This document shows positions 1 through 11,883 of a stretch of 22,429 nucleotides of DNA, piece by piece. Origin of the DNA: Chara braunii (Eukaryota; Streptophyta; Charophyceae; Charales; Characeae); contig BFEA01000433.1 of NCBI GenBank assembly GCA_003427395.1, positions 1,106,758-1,129,186 on the forward strand. Reading direction: 5' to 3'. Below the pieces are notes generated by a model. It was not told where the DNA came from and made no database searches. It saw only the letters and a program-made list of their open reading frames with translations. Each line of letters starts with the position of its first letter. Positions within the stretch are counted from its first letter, which is position 1. The position numbers were made by a program, and so were the translations under genes.

Positions 1-109
1 GACGACGACGAGCAAGTGTAATATCTGTTCCGATCAGTTTGATATCTGACCCGTGGACCATCAGTTCTTTTAAAAAAAAAAAGGGAAAAACGGGGCGCGG
101 ACGTGTGCG

Positions 110-140
<31 letters not shown>

Positions 141-324
141 CACAGAGAGAGAGAGAGAGAGAGACCCCTAGCTAACTACCTCACACCCCAAAACGATGAC
201 GACGACGAGCAAGTGTAATATCTGTTCCGATCAGTTTGATATCTGACCCGTGGACCATCAGTTCTTAAAAAAAAAAAAAAGGAAAAATGGCGCGCGCACG
301 TGTGCGCACACCACACACACACAG

Positions 325-383
<59 letters not shown>

Positions 384-824
384 CCTAACTAACTACCTCA
401 CCCTCCAAAACGACGACGAGTAAGTGTAGTATCTATTCCGATCAGTTTGGTATCTGACCCGTGGACCATCAGGAGTTAAAAAAAAAAAAAAGAAGGAAAA
501 ACGATGCGCGCACGTGCGTGTGCATCAGGGAGAGATAGAGAAAGAGAGAGAGAGAGAGATCAGTTTGATATCTGACACGTGGTCCATCGGGAGTTCTTTA
601 AACAAGGGAAAAAAAAACAGCGAAAAATGGTGCGCGCACACGCTCGCACACCAGAGAGAGAGAGAGAGAGAGCCCTAACTAAATACCCGACCCCGCAAAA
701 CGACGATGATGATGAGCAAGTGTGGTATCTGTTCCGATCAGTTTGATATCTAACCCGTGGACCATCCGGAGTTCTTTTTAAAAGGAAAAAAAAAGGGAAA
801 AACGGCGCCTGCACGCGTGCGTGC

Positions 825-867
<43 letters not shown>

Positions 868-1082
868 AACTAACTACCCCACCCCCAAAAAGGATGACGA
901 CGATGACGAGCAAGTGTAGTATCTGTTCCGATCAGTTTGATATCTGACCCGTGGACCATCAAGAGTTCTTTTTTTCCTTTTTTTGAAGGAAAAACGGCGC
1001 GCACGTGCACTGCTTCTGCTGTTGTCGAGAAGCGCGCCCTTCTGTTATTCTGAAGCGCCCGGTTGTGAAGCGCCCCGTGAAG

Positions 1083-1118
<36 letters not shown>

Positions 1119-1161
1119 GTGCGCGCGACCGTGGTTGGCCGTTGGTGCTGTCACTCACTCA

Positions 1162-1192
<31 letters not shown>

Positions 1193-1308
1193 GCTTGCGC
1201 GCTCGACTGTGGTTAGTATCTGTTCGGATCAGTTTGATATCTGACCCGTGGACCATCAGGAGTTCAGTTAAAAACAATAAAAATAAAAGGAGAAACGACG
1301 CGCGCACC

Positions 1309-1346
<38 letters not shown>

Positions 1347-1395
1347 NAGTTCAGTTAAAAACAATAAAAATAAAAGGAGAAACGACGCGCGCACC

Positions 1396-1454
<59 letters not shown>

Positions 1455-1491
1455 CCTTACTAACTACCCCACCCCCCAAAACGACGACGAT

Positions 1492-1545
<54 letters not shown>
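1..1545. repeat. Degenerate tandem satellite with (GA)n, poly-A and alternating GC/AC blocks
   Basis: A unit recurs with the core CGATCAGTTTGATATCTGAC starting near 31, 228, 439, 559, 735, 929 and 1225. Each unit has GACGAGCAAGTGTAATATCT, the core, CCGTGGACCATCA, a poly-A block, a GCGCGCACGTGTGCGCACAC block, a (GA)n run of 20-60 nt and CCCCTAACTAACTACC. Core spacing is 120-296 bp, so lengths drift mainly in the simple-sequence blocks. The 1080-1195 stretch is different: it holds (CT)n runs, which are (GA)n on the other strand. Long frames here only encode RERE or SLSL repeats. Confidence 0.9.
1261..1433. repeat. Exact 86-bp duplication around a single N (1347)
   Basis: 1261-1346 and 1348-1433 are identical, beginning AGTTCAGTTAAAAACAATAA and ending in (GA)n. 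A single ambiguous base at 1347 separates them. This looks like two contig ends with unmerged overlap, so the true locus may have one copy and a different (GA)n length. Confidence 0.8.
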
Positions 1546-1560
1546 CCAGCAGCAGTGTAT

Positions 1561-2442
1561 CAACACAGTCAACAACACGACACAAGTGAGTCTCAAAACA
1601 CGCCCGACCCCAAACCCCGGATCCCCCCACCCCGACTCATTTCTCCCGTTTTCCCCTCGTTTCCTTGCGAGCGAAGCTGCAACAGGTACCCTTGTATATA
1701 TGTATTGCTAATGCCTGAGTCCGTCAAACAGAACTGCCTGGTAAACCGTAGGCAGAGAGGGAGAAAAAGGACAACAAACGAGCGGTGGCATACTATAACT
1801 GTATATAATACATACATATATGTGCATTGCTTGTGCCCGAGTTCGTCAAACAGAACTGCCCGGCAAACCAGAGGCAAATAGGGAGAAGAGGACAACAAAC
1901 GAGGGGCTGTGACAAACCCGTCGGAGTTTCACCGACTGATCAGAAGGCTGAACCCTCGACAGTCTGCAGAATCCCCTAACTGATTACACTGTAAGTGATA
2001 ATCCACCTTAACCCCGGTTATGGTTAAGCATCAACGACTGTGTAAGTCATTTCTTGTAGTTGCATTTCTCTATTTTTGGTTGGAAAGTAGTTCTCCTGAT
2101 TTTGCAAAATAATTTTCCTTGGTTCTTATTTTGGCCATGTTTCTTGGGGAAGAAAAAAGTCCTTCGTCCTCAGGGGTTTTCTTCAACCTGCATCCCCCAC
2201 ATTCCCCACTTGCCACCAACGCTCCTCCGTTGCACCATCCGCATCCTGGAAATGCCGACTGCACCGTCGGTCCCGAAGGCAACCACACGGCATCTGTACG
2301 GCATTGGTTGATCATAAACATTCGTGGAAAACAACACAGTAAACAGACAGTCTCAAAACAAGAACTCATCCCCCCACCCCTAACCTCACTCGAATTCATT
2401 TTTTTTTTTATTTGCGTGCGAAGCCGCATCAGGTACCCTTGT
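1561..2442. repeat. Diverged repeat pair (1561-1695 and 2331-2442)
   Basis: Both copies share AACACAGT...AGTCTCAAAACA, then a C-rich ATCCCCCCACCCC block, a T-rich spacer and GCGAAGC.GCA.CAGGTACCCTTGT at the end. A second pair, 2103-2150 and 2444-2490, shares TTCTTATTT.GGCCAT.TTTCTT and GGGG. Together they look like decayed copies of one longer interspersed element. No coding capacity is seen. Confidence 0.6.
1702..1900. repeat. Imperfect 112-bp tandem pair
   Basis: GTCAAACAGAACTGCC occurs at 1733 and 1845. Matching flanks include ATATATGT.CATTGC.TGCC on the left and GGACAACAAACGAG on the right. The period is 112 bp. Confidence 0.7.
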
Positions 2443-2661
2443 TGAAAATTAATTTCGTTCTTATTTCGGCCATATTTCTTTGGGGTGGGGTGGGGGGGGG
2501 GAGAGAGAGAGTTGTTCGGCTGCTGCTAAATTGTTAACTAGTTCGTTGATTTAGTCGCTGTTTTGGTTGCTTTTGCAAATGTGCTCTCTCCGATTTTCTG
2601 GAGGACTTTACGCATTCACGACAGTGCCCTTCAGCTCTAACTTGAATTGTGCCCTGACTGT

Positions 2662-2812
2662 GATTAAAAGGATGTTTCGGTGCGACCTTTTGGCAGGCAT
2701 CCGTAGCCCTTATGTATGCCTATGTATTTTGGACTTCGATTAAAAGTATGTTTCTGTGCGCCTTTTGGGCAGGCATTCATAGCATTTATGTATGCCTTTG
2801 TTCTTTGGATGC
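2662..2812. repeat. 76-bp tandem pair
   Basis: GATTAAAAG.ATGTTTC.GTGCG begins at 2662 and 2738. Both copies continue with CCTTTTGG, GGCAGGCATTC and TTATGTATGCCT. The copies are roughly 80% alike by eye. Confidence 0.75.
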
Positions 2813-3306
2813 GTGGCACAGGCCCTGTGTGACATGTGTTCTTTTGCGCACGAAAATTTAGAAATGATTTCATCCGGAGGATGGAAATGTGGAAGTGAAT
2901 TGTTCATCCACTTGTATCCAGATGCAGAATGCAATAAAACCTCCTGAGGGAGGAATGATCTGTTGATATATGGTTTGCGCACTGTGATGGGATATAGGAC
3001 AGGAACTCGTGGATGTGATCCCACATATGATGGACTTATTGTGAATGAGGTGCGTCGGCCTGTAAACTCTTTAGCTTTGGTCCAGGGAAACAAGAATAGC
3101 GTTATGCCCGTTCAGCTGGCCTTTTGTATTGATGCTCCAATGGTTACGTGCTCTTTTCTTTGTCTTCAAATGTTGGCCCGAGTTTCAAGAAGGAAGTACG
3201 GTAGTTGTACGCGCCTCACATAGTGAATGTGGTTGTGCCATGCTTGAAGGTGTTTGGACTGTCCATGAATACGTGGGCGTGGTTGGACGTGTCTCTGTGA
3301 ATGCAG

Positions 3307-3483
3307 TGTACAGTTCTTGAAGTGAAGGTCATTGAAGGTCTTGGAACCACAATCGATGTGGTGCTGGTGAATGGAGTTCTTCACGAGGGTGACCAAATCG
3401 TTGTATGTGGATTGCAAGGGCCGATAGTTACCAACATTCGGGCCTTGTTGACACCTCATCCTATGAAAGAACTCCGTGTGAAG
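3307..3483 (+). CDS. eIF5B: eIF5B exon A: start of domain II
   Basis: This exon is 177 nt (59 codons) and opens [11 protein letters not shown]. It carries [11 protein letters not shown] and EGDQIVV and closes PMKELRVK. This is the first part of the EF-Tu-like beta-barrel domain II, which packs on the G domain and touches the small ribosomal subunit. The acceptor is ...GTGAATGCAG at 3306. The donor is AAG|GTAAAA, chosen because conserved MKELRVK ends there and intronic codons follow. Plant homologues have a VQ before CT, so the preceding exon probably ends in Q and the entering intron is phase 0. That exon is not in the window. Confidence 0.95.
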
Positions 3484-3811
3484 GTAAAATACAATGAAAA
3501 CACTGCCAACCTTGTACATCATGTCATCAGATTGTCACAAGGGAAGGGAGGGAAGGGGGGGAAGTTTTCTTTATCTTTTTTGAGGGGGAAGGGGTGCGGA
3601 GGAGAGCGGGAGGCGAACATGCGTGGGATGAGGTGTTGGGTAGGGGAGTGTTAAGTTTTGGATGAAGTGAGTTGATGAGCAGCATCTTTTCTTTTTTCTT
3701 GTCTCATGTGTGTGTGTGTGTGTGTGTGTGTGAGGGATGGGAGTGTAAGTGTTGTATGAAGTGAGTCAAAGAGCAGCATGTTTTGTTTTTTTGTCACGTG
3801 TGTGTGCGTGT

Positions 3812-3847
<36 letters not shown>

Positions 3848-6599
3848 CGTGTTTGTGAATAGATGTAGATTCACCTGAGAGAAGCTGCTGTTCTGGTCGG
3901 ATGTCATATGAAGAGAAAACTGGTTTACTTTTCAGCATGGTTGTCGTTGGCTAGTGATGTTCTCGATCTGAGTTGCGCCCGTACTCGTCTTTGGTTATCA
4001 GGGCTCTTATCTTCATCATAAAGAAGTGAAGGCAGCGCAAGGAATCAAGATCACAGCACCGGTGAGTTGGAGTTACAAGCAAGTGGAACTTTTTGTGGCT
4101 CGGGTTCTGGATGGAATGGTACATGTGCATTGATCTGTATTCAGTCAGTCCTATCCATATGATAAACTGCTGCAGTGCAGTTTGATATGGTGGTTGAAGT
4201 GCGGTTAGGAGATGGAAAATGAAGAGGAGAGGGTATATTTTCTCTTTTAGATATTCCCATCTAGGTTGTGCCAGATTGGGGGCCATCTTGTATGCAGTGG
4301 CTCTGTGTGAGGGAATACGAGGCTCAGCTTGAAAGTGTTTTTGGCTGCTGTACGGCGAGAGGTGCATACGCGTAAGAAAAAGCAAAGGGAGAAAAAGTGT
4401 AAGGGAAAAGCGAAGCAGCAGAAGAAAATCTCACAACTGCAGGAAGCATGCCAGAAAAATGTCAGAGGGCGGAAAAGTAATTGGATGGAAGTCTTGGTTG
4501 GGGCATTGGGGCATTAAGGTAAGGGGATTGGAAGTGATGAAGGGTGGACAAGAGTGAAAGTGGTTTCGAGATGTCGACCGAGTGACTTGGGAAGCTACTG
4601 ATTTCAAGAACAGGACATTGCGTTCCTGTGCAGAAGTTGTGGAAAACGTGATCTTCTATTCACGTAACTGTTTTGTCATGAATGAAATCACGTTTTTCAC
4701 TATATCAGAAATATATCTCCCCGTTATTTAACCATAATTGTGGAAAGCTGAAGTATCTTACACAACCCGTGACAAATAGAGACAGATCATGGTAAGTTGA
4801 TAACTTACTGTGGTAGTGTGTTCTCCATGTAGTCTCTGTCGAATTGGTGCTGATGGACAGTAGAATTGTTGTATCATTGTATGTACAATTTTAGGACAGT
4901 ATGCTAAACAGGCTCGCTGGATTCGGTGGACAGTAAATGGTGTTCTAGAGAGACCTAGGTGAGATGGGTCCTGTCAGACAAAGTTGTCTGTGGATAGTAA
5001 ATGGTGCTGTCGAGAGAACTAGGTGAGATGGGTATTGTCAGACAGGATTGTATGTATGTTTCTTAGGTCTGTGACATATTCCATTGCGAATGGTACATTT
5101 CTTAGGCCGGTCCGGATCTGCCAGGCTTAACGAGCTCTGTGAAAGTTGGATAGATCAATTGAGATCCTGGGAGGTTTCTGGTGGTGCGCCCTCCAATCTA
5201 CAGAGGTGTGGACTTGGGTGTCGGATGGCGCTGCTATGAACACAATACGTCATGTACTTTGAGTCTGAATTATCACTGACCTTGAAAGGCTGAATTGTCC
5301 TGCGGTATGAATGTTCTCATTGGGACTGCGGTGGTTTGTGCGCTCATGATATGAAATTGCCAAGGTCTGTCAAATGTAAGATGGAGTAGAAATAAAGTGA
5401 AGGCATTGTAAAATTATTGGGGAAGAAGGATCGAGGCGAACGTGCAAGGAAGGAAGGACATTTTGAAATTAACAAGGGAATGAATTGAAATGTGTAAGTG
5501 AAGACCAAAAACATAAATTGGAATTAAAGAATAGAATGGAATAAATCAAAATGTGCATGCGAAGACCAAATATACTTTGGTTGTAAATAATAAGCTGGTA
5601 GAGTCCGAAGAACACAAAACCAAAACTGAAACTATGGAAGAGGACCAGAGGTTAACTCAGCATACAGCTCTCTTCATTTGTTTTGGGAATGGTGGCTTTT
5701 AGCAGTTGAGGTTGCCCTGTGAGTGGGGGTTGATCGTTATGTGGGGTTGGAAACTGCGTTGGACGTGCTCCTTGTTGCTGTCCCACCTGCTTACACTTTT
5801 GGACTTTGTCAGCATTTGGACTCTGCAATTGCAGGTACACAGCTGTATGTTGTCGGGGAAGATGATGACGTGGATCTCATTAAGGAGGAGTGCATGAAGG
5901 TAGGTTGTCTATTCCCTCCCAGTGTGCTGGGTTATGGTATTGCAGATAAGTTAGTATGGTCAAGGGGATAGGGACGTGTATGCTTAGCTATTGATCCCGG
6001 GTCAAAAATGGATCTGAGGTTTCTGTTTTCTATTGCATCAGTCCAGAGATTTCCAGCATCCCTGGTTTGTCCTCTGTTGTTCCTGGTTCAAGACCTGGGC
6101 CGCTCAAGTGGGTTCTGTGTCGTGCAATCCTGGGTGATGTGTTGTGCACTCCTGGTGACTACTCTCCCTTCTGGTTATCTTGTCTGGGGACATTAAAAAA
6201 TGGGATTCTTTTGATTGTGTTCCCAAAGCGGGCTGTGGTCCTTAGTTTGCCATGTGTTTCTGCAAGGGAGACATGAATGCTTGCACTGAATGATCTCACT
6301 TAGTGTGTTTTCCCCCTCCTTGCCCCTCTGTCTATGTCTATCTCTTTCTATGTACTATGCCAATCTGGTTATCTTGTCTGGGTGAAATCCTCCCCTCATC
6401 GCCCCTCTATCTCTTTCTATGTACTATGTCCCTCTGTCTATCTCTTTCTATGTATTATGTCAATCTGGTTATCTTGCCTGGGCAAAGAAAATAATGGTTT
6501 TTTTCAGATTGCTTTCACGAACACCACCATCTGTTTCCGCAAGGGAGGCATGGTTGCTTGCACTGAATGCCCTCACTACAGTGTTTTCCCCCCGACTTG

Positions 6600-6637
<38 letters not shown>

Positions 6638-9600
6638 CTATCTCAACCGGGGCATCTCGCACCCGTGCTGCCCTTGTATTGTCCGTTTCAACCGAGGACA
6701 ACGTCGTCCCTATTGCAATGCAACTAGGGTGTTGGAGTCTTCCATACACAAAAATGAGGTGAACCATGGAAACGGTTGAGGGGAAAAGCATCAACATCAG
6801 GCTATGGCCTGTTTGTGCACTGCAGAATGAAAATGTAGTAAATGGAGTATGTGTGATGCCATCTATTAGGTGAACATAAAATACAGGGAGGTCTGAAATG
6901 AAGCTCTATGAGGTTCCTGCATTGTGGTGGTAATAAACATCTGATAGGCGAAAGGGGAAGGTACTTCTGGTTTGGATAGGTCAAAAGCCAGCAGATTGCA
7001 GAAAGACGTGCTGATCTGGAGGGGCTTGGTCTGCTGCTGAATGTTCAGATCGGCTATATTCTGACACGTGCAGGGTAGCAATCTAGAACCCAGTTGCACT
7101 GCTTTTGTCATGCACCCTAATCGAGGATCAGCCTTTCACGAAAGCCAAGGCTCCATCCTGACGCTTTCAGCTGAGCGGCAATTTTTAATGACTGAAAGTG
7201 GACAGACTCTTCTGTATCTTGGCGGCATGCGGATTGGTAGTTTTGCGAAGTCCTGGTGCTCTTGACAATTGGCTGAAAGCTTGAGTCCCAACTTCGCACT
7301 GGGATTCGCATAGTAGACTTTTTTCACATCTTTCAATGGTCTTGGAATGGGCCGGTGTTTCAGAACGCCTGCCAGAAAAGTAGAATTTTAAACCACCAGT
7401 ACATGGCCCCAGCCGGGTCGAAAATCCGATTGAGCCTCTCCTGGAATTTCGGAGGCTCGCACTCTGTTGATAAAGTAAATGGGCGGCGGATGGCCTTGGA
7501 AAAGGGGCCGGGGCGGATTGCTGGCGTGTACTGGTCCTTCAAGCTTTGTGGATAGGGAACATGTTGTATATTTGATGTAGCTCTTTGCAACATGGTGATT
7601 ATAGCTCTCTGAACTAATTTTCGAGCGTAATCGACTGTCGCTTGTGTTTTGTTGTCAACAGGACATGGCCAGCATTCTCAGCCAGGTGGACAAAAGCGGA
7701 GAAGGAGTGTGTGTCCAGGCCTCAACGCTCGGTTCACTCGAGGCCCTGCTTGAGTTCTTAAAGACACCAGAGGTTTGTGTATTTTCCACCTATTGTCATT
7801 CATAACTATGGGGAATGATTTGTCAGAAAATTATGTGAGCCCATGTTTGTTAGGGAGTTACTTAAAAACTGCTTTGTCCCTCGGAGCCTCCTTTTCCCTA
7901 TGCAGAGTTTCACCGCGCGCCAATTCGTCCCAAAGGGGTGGAACGAGTGATTTGCCTGATTGCCCTTGTGGTTTGCCTTGTGATGCCAGCCTTTCTTTAA
8001 GTAGCTCGGACTTGCGAGTTCGTGGCAGGGTAGGACCAAAAACCAGACTGGTGACTTAGGCCTTAGCATCTGCGCGCTAGATATCCAAAGACGGGATGAT
8101 GCTAGTCTGAACTTCCAGCCGAATGAAGAGTTCCAAGGGTAGAACAATTGTCTCTAGAACCATTGCCCAAGGGTTCGGATCCCTTTTCTCCTGTTAAAAA
8201 GGCGTTGTTTCATAATGGGATTGGAGGATTCAAGTGTAGCGTGTCATATATATATATATATAAGCTTGAGATTGAAAGCTTTGCTTGACCGATGACTGGA
8301 AGAAGAGGGATTTGAACCCCCGATGTGCGAACTGCGCTTCTGCTGTTGTGACCGACAGCCCCAGTATCATGGTCTCTGCGGTCTCTGTTTGTTGTCGTCG
8401 GATCCTTTCCCCCTTCCAGGTAGTGTGAAGTGTGACAGGTACCGGTAACCCTCTGGCCCTTTTAGAAGCACAGGATTCCAATGGTTAGTATGCGTTGCGG
8501 GTATCATCTGTCGAGGAACTGTTCATGGTATTACATGCAATCAAAGCCCATATGATAACGGTGGTTGCATGGATATTCTGTACCATACCCGTTTTCGTTC
8601 TCCCATTCGGTGGATGGACAGGAGAATGCTGTGATGATAACAATTTAACATGTGGACACATTTGGCCTCCTCACTGTCCGCTATCGGTTGCTAAGATTAC
8701 ACAATTTCATCTCAATACAATGATGTGCTTCTGAAGGTGGCTCGTTAGCCTTGGGGCACTGCTTACTCTTTCACCTTGGCGATGTGTCGTTGGAGTCTGG
8801 TAAAAGCGTACGGGGGTGATCAGAACACCTATAGGGTCTAGTGTCATAAATGGATACGGAATGCACAAGGGGATGGTCGACATAAGTAAAACTTGCACCT
8901 ATTTTTTTTAATAGAAAAACAAGCGTAAAAACGGGGCTACGGTTTGGCTTTATGGGGATGAAACCCGGATGCTGGGAGCATTACCCGGTTTGGCTTCATG
9001 GGGAACCAAACCCCTGATGGGACCAAACCCGTGAGGAGAGCATTACTACCCTGTTTGGCTTTATGGGGAACCAAACCCCTGAGGGGTCCTCACTGCCTGC
9101 CTGGAATGAAACCTGGATGCTGGGAGCATTACCCGGTTTGGCTTTATGGGTAAACGAACCCCTGAGGGGATAAACCCCGGATTAGACAGCAGAACATAAA
9201 ACAACTGAGCATTCGACCGGCTACCGAGCTAAGCAATCTGCTCTGAATAACCATCTCTCATAACTTCGGAAAAGTAATTGAAGGCCGTATAAATTTATTG
9301 CCGGGGGTAGATTTAAAATCCGAGCCAGATTTGAGAACCGAGCAAAGGCATGTTGTTTCAACTCCCCCTGGGTCCTCGATCGGTCCCACTTATGTCCAGA
9401 TGCTCTCCGGACGAGGTCTCTGATTGTGGTGTATGGATCCAATGCAGCAGCCAGAAATTTCGGAATATAGTCTGAGCCCTTTGTTTACATCTCTTTGGGT
9501 TCTTTGATCTGCTAGCTTCCTGGCTTTCTAGAGGAATATGCGCGTGCGGGAGGAAGTTGGCCTTCCTTATGTAGACTCTGGAAAGGTTGTTTTGTCTGCC

Positions 9601-11849
9601 ATTGTAGTTTGCTTATGTGGCCTGACCTGGTGGGTGTTGCCTTGTTGTATTTCTGGACTCTGTGGCAGGTTAACATTCCGGTCAGTGGAATAAGTATTGG
9701 GCCCGTTCACAAGAAGGATGTAATGCGTGCTGGTGTGATGTTAGAAAGAAAGAAAAAGGAGTACGCAACCATCCTGGCGTTTGATGTGAAGGTGAGGTTG
9801 TGTGTCTGAATGGACAGTGACATGTCGGATGCTGAGTAAAACCATTGGAAAATAATTTGCAAGTTCCGTCACTGTGCGGACCAACTAGGGTACAGGAGTG
9901 TTGGATGATGAGCTTGCTTGATCTTATCTCTATCACTGTTTGCCAGCTGGATTGCTGTGTGTGTCGTTATGGCGGCTGTTTGACAGTGACATGTCGGATG
10001 ATGAGCTTGCTTGATCTCATCTATATCACTGTTTTTTCTGAATGTTTTTTTGTGAGTTCTCTATGATGTAACCTACACGCCTATAAATTTTGAAGCCATT
10101 CTGCTTAGCCAAAAAAACATTAAAAATCGTCAAAGATGGCGGTGTCAAAACGTGCTCGCCCACTCACTATTTTGTTTTTCTTCACTTTGAACTTTTTGTT
10201 TTCACTTTATTTCGGGGCCTACAAAATTTTATTATTTTTTGAGAATTTTTTAACGAGTTATTGATTATGCAAACTACATATCTGTAAATTTTCAGGGCAT
10301 TTGTCAATGCCAAAAAAAATTAAAAATCGGCAAAGATGGCGGTGTCCAAAAGGTGCTGGCACACTCACTCATTTTAATTCTCTTTTTATTTTTTCTTATT
10401 TTTATCATAGTGTTTATTTTCTGTATTTGGTTTTTAATTCAAATTTGGTAAAGAATTTGGATGTGGTGCCCAGGCAAATGTTGTTTAGTTTATTTTTTTC
10501 CATAACATATGTTTTTTTCGGAATTTTTTGAAAACGGTTTTTTTTTTTTGTTTTGGTCCGCGTTCGGCCCGAACGGCCGAACGCCTTCCGAAGGGGTACG
10601 TTCGGGCGTTCGGGTTCGGGCGTTCGGCCCATCCCGAACGCTGGTAACCCTGGCCCCCGGGCATTATATTCTAATAGAATTATAGAACACGCAGGTGTCA
10701 TATTTTAATGTGCCTTGGGCAGAGTGCCTTGCAGAGGGAGTGCCTTGTAGAGGGAGTATGCATGGGTTTTAAAGGGGGTTGATAGGGGTTTAGACTTCCA
10801 AGGGATATGTTTTGGTTGGATTTTTCGTTTTGTTTTTGGATTTGAAATTTGTTTCTGAACTTGTAAAGAATTCTGACGTGACCTAAGACAGAAGTTGGCT
10901 GCATTGTAATCGTAATCAACGTATTTTTTTACAATTTTTTCTTAAAATTCATTGTGATGCCACACCTGAAGTTGCTACCACCTTACTGAATATAACGCCT
11001 GAGCATTATTAACGAAAGTTTTGGGAACAATAAGGACAAGTAGGGACAACTGTTTGAGCAGATGCATCAAAGGATAGGTTAGAGGAACCTGTTTTCCGTT
11101 ATGATGGTGATGAGACCATGTTGCCGATCATCTCTCTCCCATCCCGTCTCCCCTCCCCTCTTCCCTGCTGCCCCTCCCCCTCCCCCCCACAAAAAAGAAG
11201 AAAAAAAAAAGAAAAAGAAAAAGAAAAGGGAAATTACCGGAACATTTTGGTATCCTCTCTGTGGCAGCAAAGATTTTCATCAGTTGCTTATGGATATCAC
11301 CAACTGATGGTTGGTGGCCGTGGTTGCAATCAGGAAGTTGGGCATTTGGTTCCATGCGGTTACGTTTCTGGCAGCTTGAAGCGTATTTTGTACTGAATTG
11401 TTGCCTATTGTGTCCCCAGGTGACTCCGGAGGCAAAGGAAATGGCAGAGGACTTAGGCGTGAGGATATTTACGGCAGACATTATCTATCATCTTTTTGAC
11501 CAGGTCTGCTTCAGCTCACTACCTTCGGTTGTTGACTTTTGCATCAGTTCGTTTATCGTAATCTCTAGATGCTTTACCCTATCAGGCACAAACTTCCAAT
11601 CAGTTTCCTCGTAATCAAGTTGTGGCTTGGATTAGGCAAGGATTTAAGGCTAGAATGGGGGGTTTGCACACCAGGTCTAGCCTGCCATTATGATTTGCAA
11701 GGGTGGTTTTCTTATTCAAGCTTTCTTATGTATTGTGGGGAATTTATTGCAATTGTGCGACACTGTGATGGTCCTGTTTGTGGGCGCGATGATGGTATTG
11801 ATGAGATGATGGCATTGCAATGCTGGTGTTTATGGTGGTGGTGCTGGTT

Positions 11850-11883
<34 letters not shown>

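Larger units (their letters stand above)
1..3306 (+). other. 3' part of an eIF5B intron (5' end outside the window)
   Basis: No eIF5B exon is visible before the acceptor at 3306, although the G domain must be encoded upstream, so this intron exceeds 3.3 kb. It holds a compound satellite (1-1545), diverged dispersed repeats (1561-2490) and a 76-bp tandem pair (2662-2812). 2813-3306 is unique-looking sequence with no feature I recognise. Open frames in this stretch are repeat translations or short chance frames. Confidence 0.75.
7773..9668 (+). other. eIF5B intron D-E with tRNA-like elements and hairpin repeats
   Basis: The intron is 1896 nt. It contains two convergent tRNA-like sequences (8121-8193 plus, 8297-8370 minus), a TA run (8246-8262) and the GGTTTGG repeat block (8941-9180). 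9181-9668 and 7773-8120 show no gene or repeat that I can support. Confidence 0.75.
9792..11419 (+). other. eIF5B intron E-F, AT-rich with repeat pairs
   Basis: The intron is 1628 nt. GACAGTGACATGTCGGATG.TGAG occurs at about 9810 and 9980, and GATGATGAGCTTGCTTGATCT twice at about 9903 and 9997. An AT-rich ~200-bp pair (10063-10350), the GTTCGG palindrome cluster (10560-10650) and a pyrimidine-to-purine switch (11140-11232) follow. Nothing is coding. Confidence 0.75.

Noticed and set aside
1351-1596. Minus frame rich in SLSL
   Set aside because: A translation of (GA)n on the other strand.
1135-1881. 248-codon plus frame across the satellite
   Set aside because: It is mostly RERE translated from (GA)n, crosses the N at 1347 and has no conserved segment.
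2963-3223. Possible upstream eIF5B exon just before exon A
   Set aside because: The translation does not match the end of the G domain or the short segment that precedes CTVLEV in plant homologues.
4329-4517. Lysine-rich plus frame that might be the charged N-terminal region of eIF5B
   Set aside because: It lies after exon B, inside domain II order, and is only an A-rich stretch. The charged region belongs upstream of the G domain.
10698-10919. LTR or reverse-transcriptase remnant in the AT-rich region
   Set aside because: No frame shows reverse transcriptase, integrase or gag motifs, and no paired long terminal repeats were found.
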